A model generated the notes under the pieces. It did not search any database, was not told the DNA's origin, and saw only the letters and a program-made list of their open reading frames with translations. This document shows positions 52,835 to 61,797 of a stretch of DNA of 64,000 nt, piece after piece (position 1 is the stretch's first letter; every line of letters starts with the position of its first letter). The translations under genes and the position numbers were made by a program. Origin of the DNA: Pseudomonadota bacterium (lineage in GTDB: Bacteria; Pseudomonadota; Gammaproteobacteria; Burkholderiales; Burkholderiaceae_E). Location: the NCBI GenBank assembly GCA_963204785.1, contig CAUJHG010000036.1:1-64000 (forward strand), written 5' to 3'.

Positions 52835-53538
52835 GCGTGTCGCTGAGCGTCGCCGGCCTGGTGGCAGGCTACGGCAAGAAACGGGTGGTCGACGGGATCG
52901 ACCTCACGGTGGACAAGGGGTCCATCCTGCTGCTGCTCGGCCACAACGGGGCAGGCAAGACCACCTTCGTGCGCGCGCTGTTCGGCCTGATGAAACCCGA
53001 GGCAGGCACGGTGCGCCTGGGCGAGCAGGAGATCACCGGACGCTCGCCGGCGCGCAACGTCGCCGACGGCTTCGCCTTCGTCCCGCAGGGGCACGGCGTC
53101 TTCCGCACCCTCAGCGTGGCGGACAACCTCGAGCTCGGCGGCTTCGCGGTGCACGACCGCAGCCTGCTGCCCGAGCGCCGCGAGCGGATCTTCGCGATGT
53201 TCCCGATCCTCGCGGAGCGGCGCGCCCAGCTCGCCGGCACCATGTCCGGCGGCCAGCAGCAGATGCTCGCGATCGGCATCGCCCTGATGCACGCCCCGCG
53301 CTTCCTGGTGCTCGACGAGCCCTCGATCGGCCTGGCGCCGAACCTGGTCGACAAGGTGATGCAGAGCGTGGCGCAGATCAACCGCGAGATGGGCACCACG
53401 ATCCTGATCGTCGAGCAGAACGTCAAGGCCAGCCTGCCCATCGCACACCACGCGGTGGTCTTCAAGACCGGGCGCAAGATCTACGACGGCGCCCCCGAGC
53501 CCCTGTCCGACCACCAGCGGCTGATGGAGCTGTTCTGA
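52831..53538 (+). CDS. livF: branched-chain ABC transporter ATPase (LivF)
   Basis: GHNGAGKTTFVRALFGL, MSGGQQQMLAIGIALMHAPRFLVLDEPSIGLAP; ATGA overlap with the upstream gene. Confidence 0.93.
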   Translation: MSVSLSVAGLVAGYGKKRVVDGIDLTVDKGSILLLLGHNGAGKTTFVRALFGLMKPEAGTVRLGEQEITGRSPARNVADGFAFVPQGHGVFRTLSVADNLELGGFAVHDRSLLPERRERIFAMFPILAERRAQLAGTMSGGQQQMLAIGIALMHAPRFLVLDEPSIGLAPNLVDKVMQSVAQINREMGTTILIVEQNVKASLPIAHHAVVFKTGRKIYDGAPEPLSDHQRLMELF

Positions 53539-54014
53539 GCCCGGCGCGCCCGCCCGGCGACGGCGGCAACGGGGACGGGAACGCGCTCGCCGCGCCCACC
53601 GCCGCGCGACCTGAACCGACACCCGATGCGCAGTGGCTGCGCCACCGCGAGCGCAACGGGCTGCACAGGCTCTGGTGGGCCCTCGGCTACTCGCTCGCAG
53701 GCCTGCGCACCGCCTGGACGAGCTCCCCCGCGTTCCGGCAGGAGAGCTGCATCGCCGCGGTGCTGACGCCCGCAGCCTTCTGGGTCGGACGCGACTGGAC
53801 GCAGACCGCAGTCCTGTGCGCGGTGCTCGGGCTGGTGCTGATCGTCGAGCTGCTCAATTCGGCGATCGAGGCCACGGTCGACCGCATCTCGCTCGAGAGC
53901 CACCCGCTCGCCAAGGGCGCCAAGGACATGGGAAGCGCCGCGGTGCTGGTCGCGCTGCTGCTGTGCGCACTCGTGTGGGCGCTGGCGCTGGCCGCCCGCC
54001 TGGGCGGCAGCTGA
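53535..54014 (+). CDS. dgkA: diacylglycerol kinase (start uncertain; probable CTG start overlapping the livF stop)
   Basis: LHRLWWALGYSLAGLRTAWTSSPAFRQESCIAAVLTPAAFW...VELLNSAIEATVDRISLESHPLAKGAKDMGSAAVLVAL. Confidence 0.8.
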   Translation: MSPARPPGDGGNGDGNALAAPTAARPEPTPDAQWLRHRERNGLHRLWWALGYSLAGLRTAWTSSPAFRQESCIAAVLTPAAFWVGRDWTQTAVLCAVLGLVLIVELLNSAIEATVDRISLESHPLAKGAKDMGSAAVLVALLLCALVWALALAARLGGS

Positions 54015-54044
54015 AGACCCTGGAGCGCGCGCCGCGCGCGGGAA

Positions 54045-54067
54045 AAGATATACTTCAGATGCATCTT
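54045..54067. promoter_or_regulatory. Candidate NsrR binding site
   Basis: AAGATATACTTCAGATGCATCTT fits the 11-1-11 pattern AAGATGYATTTNAAATRCATCTT with 3 mismatches; directly upstream of a DUF2249 gene. Confidence 0.65.
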
Positions 54068-54097
54068 ATAGCCGAACCCAACGGAGAACAGGCAGCC

Positions 54098-54403
54098 ATG
54101 CGAGAGATCATCCGCTCACGAACAAGCGATTCTGCAACCATCGTCGCAGCGCTCCCGCGCATCATCGACTTCCGCACCACCGCCCCCGAGGAGCAGAACG
54201 ACCTCCTCTTCTCGGCCTTCAACGCCCTGCCCCAGGGCGCCGCGCTGGAGCTGGTCAGCAACCAGGATCCCGCCCCGGTGTACCGCCGGTTCAAGGGGCA
54301 CTTCCACGGCGCGTTCACCTGGGACACCCTCGAAGAGGGCCCGCAGACCTGGCGCGCGCGCATCGGCAAGGCGCCCGGGAACTGCTGCGGAAGCTGCGGC
54401 TGA
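54098..54403 (+). CDS. DUF2249 domain-containing protein
   Basis: IIDFRTTAPEEQNDLLFSAFNALPQGAALELVSNQDPAPVYRRFKGHFHGAFTWDTLEEGPQTWRARIGKAPGNCCGSCG; ATG 54098 preceded by GGAGA. Confidence 0.82.
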   Translation: MREIIRSRTSDSATIVAALPRIIDFRTTAPEEQNDLLFSAFNALPQGAALELVSNQDPAPVYRRFKGHFHGAFTWDTLEEGPQTWRARIGKAPGNCCGSCG

Positions 54404-54519
54404 CAGCAGGGCGCGGGCTCGCGCTCCGACAACCGGGCTTTCGCCCCTCCTGGCCTGCCCGCAGAACGTCGGGCGACTGGCGGTGGGCGCGCCCGACGGA
54501 CTGCTGGTCGCGGATCTCC

Positions 54520-54770
54520 TCCGACTGCCGCGCTGGTGCCGATGGTGCTTTCCGCTGCAGCGGCGCTCGTGCACGCCTGACGGCTCTTCCGGCGGGAGCT
54601 ACGCAGCGCCCGACGCGCACTGAGGGCCGACGGCCAGGACATCGCCAGTTGTCTGCTGCTGACTGTCGCAGCGGTGATCCGGGTGTTCGGGCCGCTCGTC
54701 CAGCCCATGTTCCAGGTGCAGAGCACCTGTACTCGGGAGCGCTGTGGTCGACGGCGTTCGCGGCGCACAT
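54520..54770 (+). pseudogene. Possible nnrS (heme-copper NO-response membrane protein) C-terminal remnant
   Basis: Broken + frame ALVPMVLSAAAALVHA*RLFRREL...RALRADGQDIASCLLLTVAAVIRVFGPLVQP, then shifted GALWSTAFA; resembles the NnrS C-terminus. Confidence 0.35.
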
Positions 54771-54831
54771 CGATTTGCGCCGCCACCATCGAGGCCGGCA
54801 ACCTGGGCGACGGCAAGCAGCGAGGCCAACC

Positions 54832-55206
54832 ATGAACCATCCGCGTGATTCGAGTTTCAGCGACTACCTGGCCGAAGCACTCAAAGACCCCGTCGAGGCC
54901 GCTGCGTACATCGAAGCCGCGCTCGAACTGGATGACCCGGCCGCGCTGCTGGTGGCCATGCGCCACGTTGCGCAGGCGCACGGCATGGCGGCGGTGACGC
55001 GCCGCGCCGGCATGGGGGAGAAATCCCTGTTCCGTGCGCTGAGCCCCACAGGCAATCCGACACTGACGACGGTTCACAAGGCGCTGCACGCGATGGGGCT
55101 GCGTCTGAGCGTGCAGCCGCTCGACGAGTCCGAGGTCGCGTGTCGATTTCGCCGGCGCCTGCCTCGACGGGGGAAAAACCCGCATCGACATCGGCTGGCG
55201 CGATGA
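54832..55206 (+). CDS. HigA-type addiction-module antidote (HTH), orphan
   Basis: DYLAEALKDPVEAAAYIEAALELDDPAALLVAMRHVAQAHGMAAVTRRAGMGEKSLFRALSPTGNPTLTTVHKALHAMGLRLSV. Confidence 0.8.
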   Translation: MNHPRDSSFSDYLAEALKDPVEAAAYIEAALELDDPAALLVAMRHVAQAHGMAAVTRRAGMGEKSLFRALSPTGNPTLTTVHKALHAMGLRLSVQPLDESEVACRFRRRLPRRGKNPHRHRLAR

Positions 55207-55247
55207 TTTTGGAAATCAATCCCCGACAATCTCGAGCCCGCAGGCGA

Positions 55248-55673
55248 TCATGGCAACGGCTCCCACGGATTGACGATGGTCACTCCAGTCGGCTCGAAAT
55301 CAGCCGCGTTGCGCGTGACCACCGCCATGCCATGTACCAGCGCCGTCGCTGCGATGAGCGCGTCACGCTCGTCGCGCCTGTCAGGCACATGCAGTCGAGC
55401 GCAGCGTTGCGCCACAGCGGTATCGACTGGCAATGTGCGCCCGGAGAACTCGGGCAATACGCGCCGCTCCAGCCACGAGCGCAGCATCGCCCCCTGGGTG
55501 GCATCCTTGCGTTCGATCGACAGGACGCCAAGCTCCAGCTCCATGATGGTGATGGCCGATACAAAGAGATCCGCGGCATCAACGCTTTCGGTCCATGCCC
55601 TCACATTCGCATCGGCCTTGCCAAGCCGTACCTTGCGCAGCTCGGACAGCACGTTGGTATCCAGCACGTACAT
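55248..55673 (-). CDS. type II toxin, VapC-like PIN domain ribonuclease
   Basis: MYVLDTNVLSELRKVRLGKADANVRAW, ITIMELELGVL, RDERDALIAATALVHGMAVVTRNAADFEPTGVTIVNPW. Confidence 0.92.
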   Translation of the reverse strand: MYVLDTNVLSELRKVRLGKADANVRAWTESVDAADLFVSAITIMELELGVLSIERKDATQGAMLRSWLERRVLPEFSGRTLPVDTAVAQRCARLHVPDRRDERDALIAATALVHGMAVVTRNAADFEPTGVTIVNPWEPLP

Positions 55674-55927
55674 CACGAGAGATCAGCCGGCTGGGCTCCA
55701 ATGGTCACACGCGGCGGCTCGAACTCGATGTCCGCAACGCCTGGCATCGCCAGCGCATCGGCAATGTTGCGCCGCTGCTTCGTCAGCCGCTGATAATCCT
55801 CGAAGCTCAACAGCACGTGCGCAGGCTTGCCCCGATCCGTGATGAACACCGGGCCGTTCCTGGTGGCCTTCTTTGCTCGACTCACATCCTGGTTCAGCTC
55901 TCGACTGGATAGGGTCGTGATGGTCAT
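55673..55927 (-). CDS. type II antitoxin, Phd/YefM family
   Basis: MTITTLSSRELNQDVSRAKKATRNGPVFITDRGKPAHVLLSFEDYQRL. Confidence 0.92.
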   Translation of the reverse strand: MTITTLSSRELNQDVSRAKKATRNGPVFITDRGKPAHVLLSFEDYQRLTKQRRNIADALAMPGVADIEFEPPRVTIGAQPADLS

Positions 55928-55941
55928 GGAGTGCCTCCGGC

Positions 55942-55981
55942 GACAAAGTTAATGTAGTCATGTTACTACATTGACTTTGTC
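55942..55981. promoter_or_regulatory. 40-bp palindromic operator/promoter of the Phd-VapC module
   Basis: GACAAAGTTAATGTAGTCATGTTACTACATTGACTTTGTC, 17 of 20 half-site positions symmetric. Confidence 0.8.
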
Positions 55982-56252
55982 AGACAAGCTCCTTGCCAAG
56001 GGCCCTTCGGCGGTTCGTGTGGAACGCGACTCCTGCAATGTCCGGATCATGTCCGGTTCGTTCGCAGATGGAACGCAGAAGCACCGACCGGAACGCGCTT
56101 CAGGTGGCGCTGACGACGCACAGCTCCGAGCAGGGCTTCGGCGTCGCGGTCAGTCGGCGCCTGAAGGTCGGGTCGGTCGGCTGCAAGCGCGTTCCCAAGC
56201 TGGCCGGCGTGGGCCTGGAGCCCTACCGGGCGAACGCACTGGAGGCCATCCC

Positions 56253-56330
<78 letters not shown>

Positions 56331-56424
56331 GTCGCCTTCGCGAGGTGGCGCCGAGTATACCGGCGGCGCTCCGCAACCCGCGCCGGTGAAACGCCGCCGG
56401 CGGCGATTCGCGCTACATTGGGCC

Positions 56425-57426
56425 ATGAACAAGCAAATCGTCCTCGCCAAGCGTCCCGTCGGCTGGCCCGACGCATCCTGTTTCCGCCTCGAGCAGTGTC
56501 CGGAGCCCGCCTGCGGGCCGCAGGACGTGGTCGTCGAGGCGGTCTGGCTGTCGCTCGATCCCTATCTGCGCGGCCGGATGAACGAAGGGCCGTCCTACGC
56601 CCCGGGCTTCGCGCTGGACCAGCCGATGGTCTCGCGCGTGGTGGGCCGGGTGCTCGAGTCGAAGAACGCGCGCTTTCGCACGGGCGACTGGGTCTGGGGC
56701 TTCCTGCCCTGGGCGCTGCGCTGCGGGGTGGCGCGCGGCGAGGGGCTCACCGTGGTCGATCCCGCGCTGGGCCGACCCAGTCTGGCGATCTCTGCGCTCG
56801 GCATGCCCGGGCTCACCGCGTGGATCGGCGCCATCGAGCTCGGCAGGCCCGTGCCCGGCGACACGGTCTTCATTTCGTCGGCCGCGGGCACCGTGGGCCA
56901 GCTCGCCGGCCAGTTCGCCAGGCGCGCGGGCGCGCGGGTCATCGGCTCCGCGGGCAGTGACGACAAGGTGGCCTATGTGCTCGAGCGCTGCGGCTTCGAC
57001 GCGGCCTTCAACTACAAGACGCGCGACACCGACGAGGCGCTGGCCGAGCTGTGTCCGGGCGGCATCGACGTCTACTTCGACAACGTGGGCGGCAGCACGC
57101 TGGAGGCCGCGCTGCGTCACGCGAACGTGATGGCGCGCTTCCCGGTGTGCGGGATGATCTCGGCCTACAACGAGACCGAGGACCGGGGCATCCGCGGCCT
57201 GCAGGCGGTGCTCAACAAGCGCATCCAGATGACCGGTTTCATCATCTACGACCACCTGCACAAGCTGCCGGGCTACCTCGCGCGGGTCGCGCCCTGGGTT
57301 CGCAACGGCGAGATCCACTTCCACGAGGACGTCGTCCAGGGGCTCGAGCAGGCGCCGGCGGCACTCATCGGGATGATGAAGGGCGAGGCGATCGGCAAGC
57401 GGCTGGTGCAGGTGGCGCCGGAATAG
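56425..57426 (+). CDS. NADP-dependent oxidoreductase (CurA/LTB4 12-hydroxydehydrogenase-like MDR)
   Basis: MNKQIVLAKRPVGWPDASCFRLEQCPEP, DPYLRGRMNEGPSYAPGF, VFISSAAGTVGQLAGQFARRAGARVIGSAGS. Confidence 0.92.
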   Translation: MNKQIVLAKRPVGWPDASCFRLEQCPEPACGPQDVVVEAVWLSLDPYLRGRMNEGPSYAPGFALDQPMVSRVVGRVLESKNARFRTGDWVWGFLPWALRCGVARGEGLTVVDPALGRPSLAISALGMPGLTAWIGAIELGRPVPGDTVFISSAAGTVGQLAGQFARRAGARVIGSAGSDDKVAYVLERCGFDAAFNYKTRDTDEALAELCPGGIDVYFDNVGGSTLEAALRHANVMARFPVCGMISAYNETEDRGIRGLQAVLNKRIQMTGFIIYDHLHKLPGYLARVAPWVRNGEIHFHEDVVQGLEQAPAALIGMMKGEAIGKRLVQVAPE

Positions 57427-57448
57427 CCTGCAGTTCCCGGGGGCTCCC

Positions 57449-60108
57449 TTGCCTGCCCTGCCCCTCGGCATCTACCAGCGCCTGATCCGGGAGGGCGAGT
57501 GGGAGGAGCTGCAGCGCCTGGCGCACGAGGGACGTGCCTGGATCGACGTTCCGGACGAGGCTGAACGCAGGCAGCTGCTGGCCGACGAGTTCGCTGCGCG
57601 CGTGCCCGAACTGCTGGACGCGGTGGCTGGCGGCACCGGGCCGGAGGCCGAGGCGGAGCGACGCGCACCAGGATCCGCATCCTCACCACCACCTACATGG
57701 GGGCGACCGAGCGTCGCGCGGTGGACGCACTGGCCGGCCTGCCCGGTGTGGAGGTTCGCGTCTCGCTGGACGGCCGCCGGGAGCGTCTGCACGCAAAGGC
57801 CTGGCTGTTCGGACGCGCGAACGGCTTCGGCACCGCCTTCGTGGGCAGCACCAACCTCTCGAAGTCAGCGCTGATCGACGGGATCGAGTGGACGCTGAAG
57901 ATATCGCAGGCCCGCGAGCCCGCGCTCTTCGAATCGGCACGCGCCAGTTTCGAGGCGCACTGGGAGGATCCCGAGTTCCAGGCCTATGACCCGCGCAACC
58001 CCGCGCACGGCGACGCGCTGGACCGTGCGCTGGCCGAGCAGCGCACGGGTGCCGCGGGTGCGATGCCGGCGGTGCGGACCTGGTTCGACCTGCAGCCCAG
58101 GCCCTTCCAGCAGGCGATGCTCGATCGCCTGGAGCACGAACGCGCGCAGGGACGCACCCGCAACCTGCTGGTCGCGGCGACGGGCACCGGCAAGACCGTG
58201 GTGTCGGCCTTCGACTACCAGCGACTGTGCGCGCAGCAGCGAGGCCGTCCTCGGCTGCTGTTCGTCGCGCATCAGCGGCGCATCCTCGAACAGGCCCGCG
58301 ATACCTTCCGGCAGGTGCTGCGCGACGGCAGCTTCGGCGAGATCCTCGACGGGCAGACCCGGCCCGCCAGTCACGACCACCTGTTCGCGATGATCCAGAC
58401 CCTCGCCTCGCGGAGATTCGTACACAAGCTGGGCGCCGACTTCTGGTCGATGGTGATCGTCGATGAGGCGCATCACGTGCCGGCGCCCACCTTCGACGCG
58501 CTGCTGAGCGAGGTGCGCCCGAGACTGCTGCTCGGGCTCACGGCCACCCCGGAGCGGGCGGACGGGCAAACGCTGAACGCCTGGTTCGATGCCCGCCCCG
58601 ACGGTTCGCCCGCCTGCTCGCTTCGCCTGTGGGAGGCGCTCGAGCAGCAGCTGCTCTGCCCTTTCGAGTATTTCGCCAGCAGTGACGGGCTGGACCTGCG
58701 CGGCGTGGACTGGGGTCGCGCCGGCGAGCTGCAGCAGCTCGACCGGATCGTAGGCTCCAGCCAGGTCCGTGCACGCAGCGTTCTCCAGGCGCTCGAGCGC
58801 TACGTCGACGATCTCGGCTCCATGAAGGCGCTCGCCTTCTGCGTGAGCGTGGAGCACGCGCGCTTCATGGCCGACTTCCTCTGCTCGAGGGGGCTGACCG
58901 CGCAGGCGCTCTGCGGCGAGGACCCGCAGGAGGTGCGCGCCACGGCGATCCGCCGGCTGGAGGCCGGCGAACTGCGCGTGCTGTGCACGGTCAACCTGTT
59001 CAACGAGGGCGTGGACATCCCCTCGGTGAACACGCTGCTGCTGCTGAGGCCGACGCAAAGCCCGGTGGTCTTCCAGCAGCAGATCGGCAGGGGCCTGCGC
59101 CTGCACCCGGACAAGTCGAGCTGCCTGGTGCTGGATTTCATCGGTCAGGTCGACGCGAGCTATCGCTTCGACCTCCTCTATCGCGGCCTCACCGGCATGG
59201 GGCGACGTCAGCTCCAGGGCGCGGTCGAGCACGGCTTCGGACTGCTGCCCGCGGGCTGCCACCTGCAGCTGGACCGCGTGGCCCGGGAGAGGGTGCTGAG
59301 CAACCTGCGGCAGGCGCTGCAGATGGGCACCCTGCGCCTGCAGCGCGAGCTGGCGGCATGGGCGGCCGGCCGCGAAGGGCCTCTGGTGCTCGGTGACTTC
59401 CTCTCGAGCCAGATGATCGAGCCGCGCGAGCTCTACGACGCGCGCCGCTCGTGGACCGCGCTCGAGCGCGCGGTCCGGCTGCCGGCTCCGCCACCCGGCC
59501 CGCGCGACGCCGATCTGCTGGCCCGCGTCGGCACGCTGGTCCACGTCGACGATCCCGCGCTGCTCGCCGCGTGGCTCGGCTGGCTCGACGGCGGCGCGGC
59601 CAGCGAGCGGCAGGTGCTGATGCTTGCGCACCAGATGCTGCACGAATCGGCCCCCGTGAGCGTCGACGATTTCCAGGACCTGCTGCGCGCGCACCCGGCA
59701 GTTGCCCAGGAACTGCGCGAGCTGTTCCGGTACCTGTGGGACGCCAGCGATGCCGGCTCGCTGCCCGCAGAAGGCGCCCTGGCCGCCTGGCCGCTGGTGC
59801 TGCATGCGCGCTACGCTCGCCGGCAGCTGCAGGCTGCGGTCGGGCATGCCGACGCCACGCGCCGCCCGCAGAACCGCGCCAACCCGTCGAACGCCTCGGG
59901 GCGCCGTTACCTCGAGAGCCCCGCCAACGGTTGGCGCTTCTTCCTGTTCGTGCGCGAGGATCGCGATGCCGCCTTCGCGTTCGTCGGGAAGGTCGGGCTG
60001 GAATCGTACGAGTACGGTGGCCAGGGGCCGATCGGCATCACCTGGAGACTGGCGCAGCCGCTGAGCCCGGAGCTGTTCCGCCGGTTCAGCGTGCTGCGTG
60101 ACGCGTGA
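57449..60108 (+). pseudogene. PLD-like nuclease / SF2 helicase / DUF3427 protein, N-terminal region disrupted (intact ORF 57697-60108)
   Basis: 57449 (TTG) frame MPALPLGIYQRLIREGEWEELQ...; another frame from about 57667 TRIRILTTTYMGATERRAVDALAG..., HAKAWLFGRANGFGTAFVGSTNLSKSAL, AATGTGKTVVSA, VDEAHH, QQIGRGLRLHPDKSSCLVLDFIG, C-term LESPANGWRFFLFVRED...GPIGITWRL. Confidence 0.8.
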
Positions 60109-60157
60109 GCCGGCGCATCGCGCCCCCTGCGACGATCGCCAGCGCCAGGCAGCCCGC

Positions 60158-61348
60158 TCACCCCTTGCGTCCGGGCAGTCCGATCGCCGCCAGCGCCCCC
60201 AGCAGGTTGCCCGCGCCGGCGATCAGCATCGCGGCGCCGTAACCCTGCGTCCGGTCGAAGAGCCAGCCGGCGAGCACCGGCAGGCTGACCGCGGCGACGC
60301 ACCAGGCGATGTAGAGGCGGCCGGCGACCAGGCCGAACACATTGCGGTGCCAGTACTGCGCGATCGCTCCTGCGGTCAGGCCGGAGACGAAGCCGTAGCC
60401 CATGCCGATCATCGACAGCGCGGGCACCGCGACCAGGGGCCCAGGCCACAGGGTGAGCAGCGCGACTCCGGCCAGCGACCACAGGTGCGCGCCGACCGCG
60501 ACCTGCGGCACCGAGAAGCGGTCGACCAGCCAGCCGCCGCCGGTGCGCGCCGCGGCGATCAGTCCGGTGATCAGCGTGGTCGCGCCCAGCGCGAGCGTGG
60601 TGCGCCCGCCGTAGGCCTGGACGATCCCGGCGGCCTGGCTCATCACGGTGAGCCCCGCAGCCGCGGCGAGGAAGAAGACCAGGAAGAGCCGGAAGAAGAT
60701 GCCCCAGCGCGGATCGGCCTGCGCTGCGCCGCCGGCGGCGGAGTCGTGCATCGCGATGCGCGCCAGGTGCAGCAGCGCGGCCGCAGCGAGCGCCGCGAGC
60801 AGCACCGCTGCGGCGAGCCCGCTCAGCGTGGCGCGCAGGCCCCAGCCGGCGATCGCCCAGCCGAAGACCGGTGCGCCGATCATCGCGCCCAGCGGATACA
60901 GCGCGACGATGAAGCCGTTGACCAGTCCGCTCGGCGCCGCAATGGTCTGGTTGACGCCCTGCTGGACCAGGATGAACGCGACGCCCCCGCCCGCGCCGAA
61001 CATCAGGCCGTAGCCGACGAGCAGTCCGGCGAAGCCGCTCGCCGAGGCGGTGATCCACAGGCCGGCAGCGCTGCACGCGCCCGAGGCAAGCACGAGCGTC
61101 ACCGGCGCGAGCCGCCGGTACAGCCAGGGGGCGAGGTTCATCCCGACGGTGAGGCTGATCGTGGCCAGCGCGAACACCAGCGACATCTGCGCGCGGCCGA
61201 TGCCCAGCATCGCCTCCATCGGGCGCAGGAACACGCTGAACGCGTAGATGGTGCCGAAGGGCAGGTTGAGCACCGTCGCGGCGGCGATCGCCGCCGCGGT
61301 GCGCCGTCGCGGTGTCAGGCCCTGCGAAGGCGCGCCGCGCGAAGCCAC
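60158..61348 (-). CDS. MFS transporter (OxlT-like)
   Basis: LTPRRRTAAAIAAATVLNLPFGTIYAFSVFLRPMEAMLGIGRAQMSLVFALATISLTVGMNLAPWLYRRL. Confidence 0.88.
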   Translation of the reverse strand: MASRGAPSQGLTPRRRTAAAIAAATVLNLPFGTIYAFSVFLRPMEAMLGIGRAQMSLVFALATISLTVGMNLAPWLYRRLAPVTLVLASGACSAAGLWITASASGFAGLLVGYGLMFGAGGGVAFILVQQGVNQTIAAPSGLVNGFIVALYPLGAMIGAPVFGWAIAGWGLRATLSGLAAAVLLAALAAAALLHLARIAMHDSAAGGAAQADPRWGIFFRLFLVFFLAAAAGLTVMSQAAGIVQAYGGRTTLALGATTLITGLIAAARTGGGWLVDRFSVPQVAVGAHLWSLAGVALLTLWPGPLVAVPALSMIGMGYGFVSGLTAGAIAQYWHRNVFGLVAGRLYIAWCVAAVSLPVLAGWLFDRTQGYGAAMLIAGAGNLLGALAAIGLPGRKG

Positions 61349-61352
61349 CGGA

Positions 61353-61562
61353 TCAGATCCCGAGCATCCACTGGATCAGGCTCTTGGCGATGAAGCCGAG
61401 CATCCCGAACGCGAGCACGAAGAACAGCACGAAGGTGCCCATCTTGCCCGCCTTGGACTGGCGCGCGAGGTTCCAGATGATGAAGAGCATGAAGCCGATG
61501 AACCCGGCCAGCCCGAAGGTGATGCCGAAGTCGGCGACCTGCTCCTCGGTGAATCCGAACAT
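61353..61562 (-). CDS. DUF2788 domain-containing small membrane protein
   Basis: MFGFTEEQVADFGITFGLAGFIGFMLFIIWNLARQSKAGKMGTFVLFFVLAFGMLGFIAKSLIQWMLGI. Confidence 0.85.
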   Translation of the reverse strand: MFGFTEEQVADFGITFGLAGFIGFMLFIIWNLARQSKAGKMGTFVLFFVLAFGMLGFIAKSLIQWMLGI

Positions 61563-61797
61563 GGCGTCGCTCTTCGGGTCAGCCTGCCACGCGCTGGGCG
61601 TACGGGCAGCGGTTGATGTCGTCCATGGCCCCTCTCCCTGCGCGATGATGTCGCGCCGATTGCGCAGCATACCCGGCGACGGCGTCAGGAGCGGGCAGCA
61701 CCGCTCCGCGCACCCATGCCCGCGCCGGGTTAGCATTCGAGGATATGCTTCGGCGGCGCACGGTGGCGTGCCCGCAGGCCCCGGGAGAGGGAAGACG

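Noticed and set aside
56038-56059. Short direct repeat ATGTCCGGATC/ATGTCCGGTTC
   Set aside because: Only two imperfect 11-bp copies; too short to claim an att site or array
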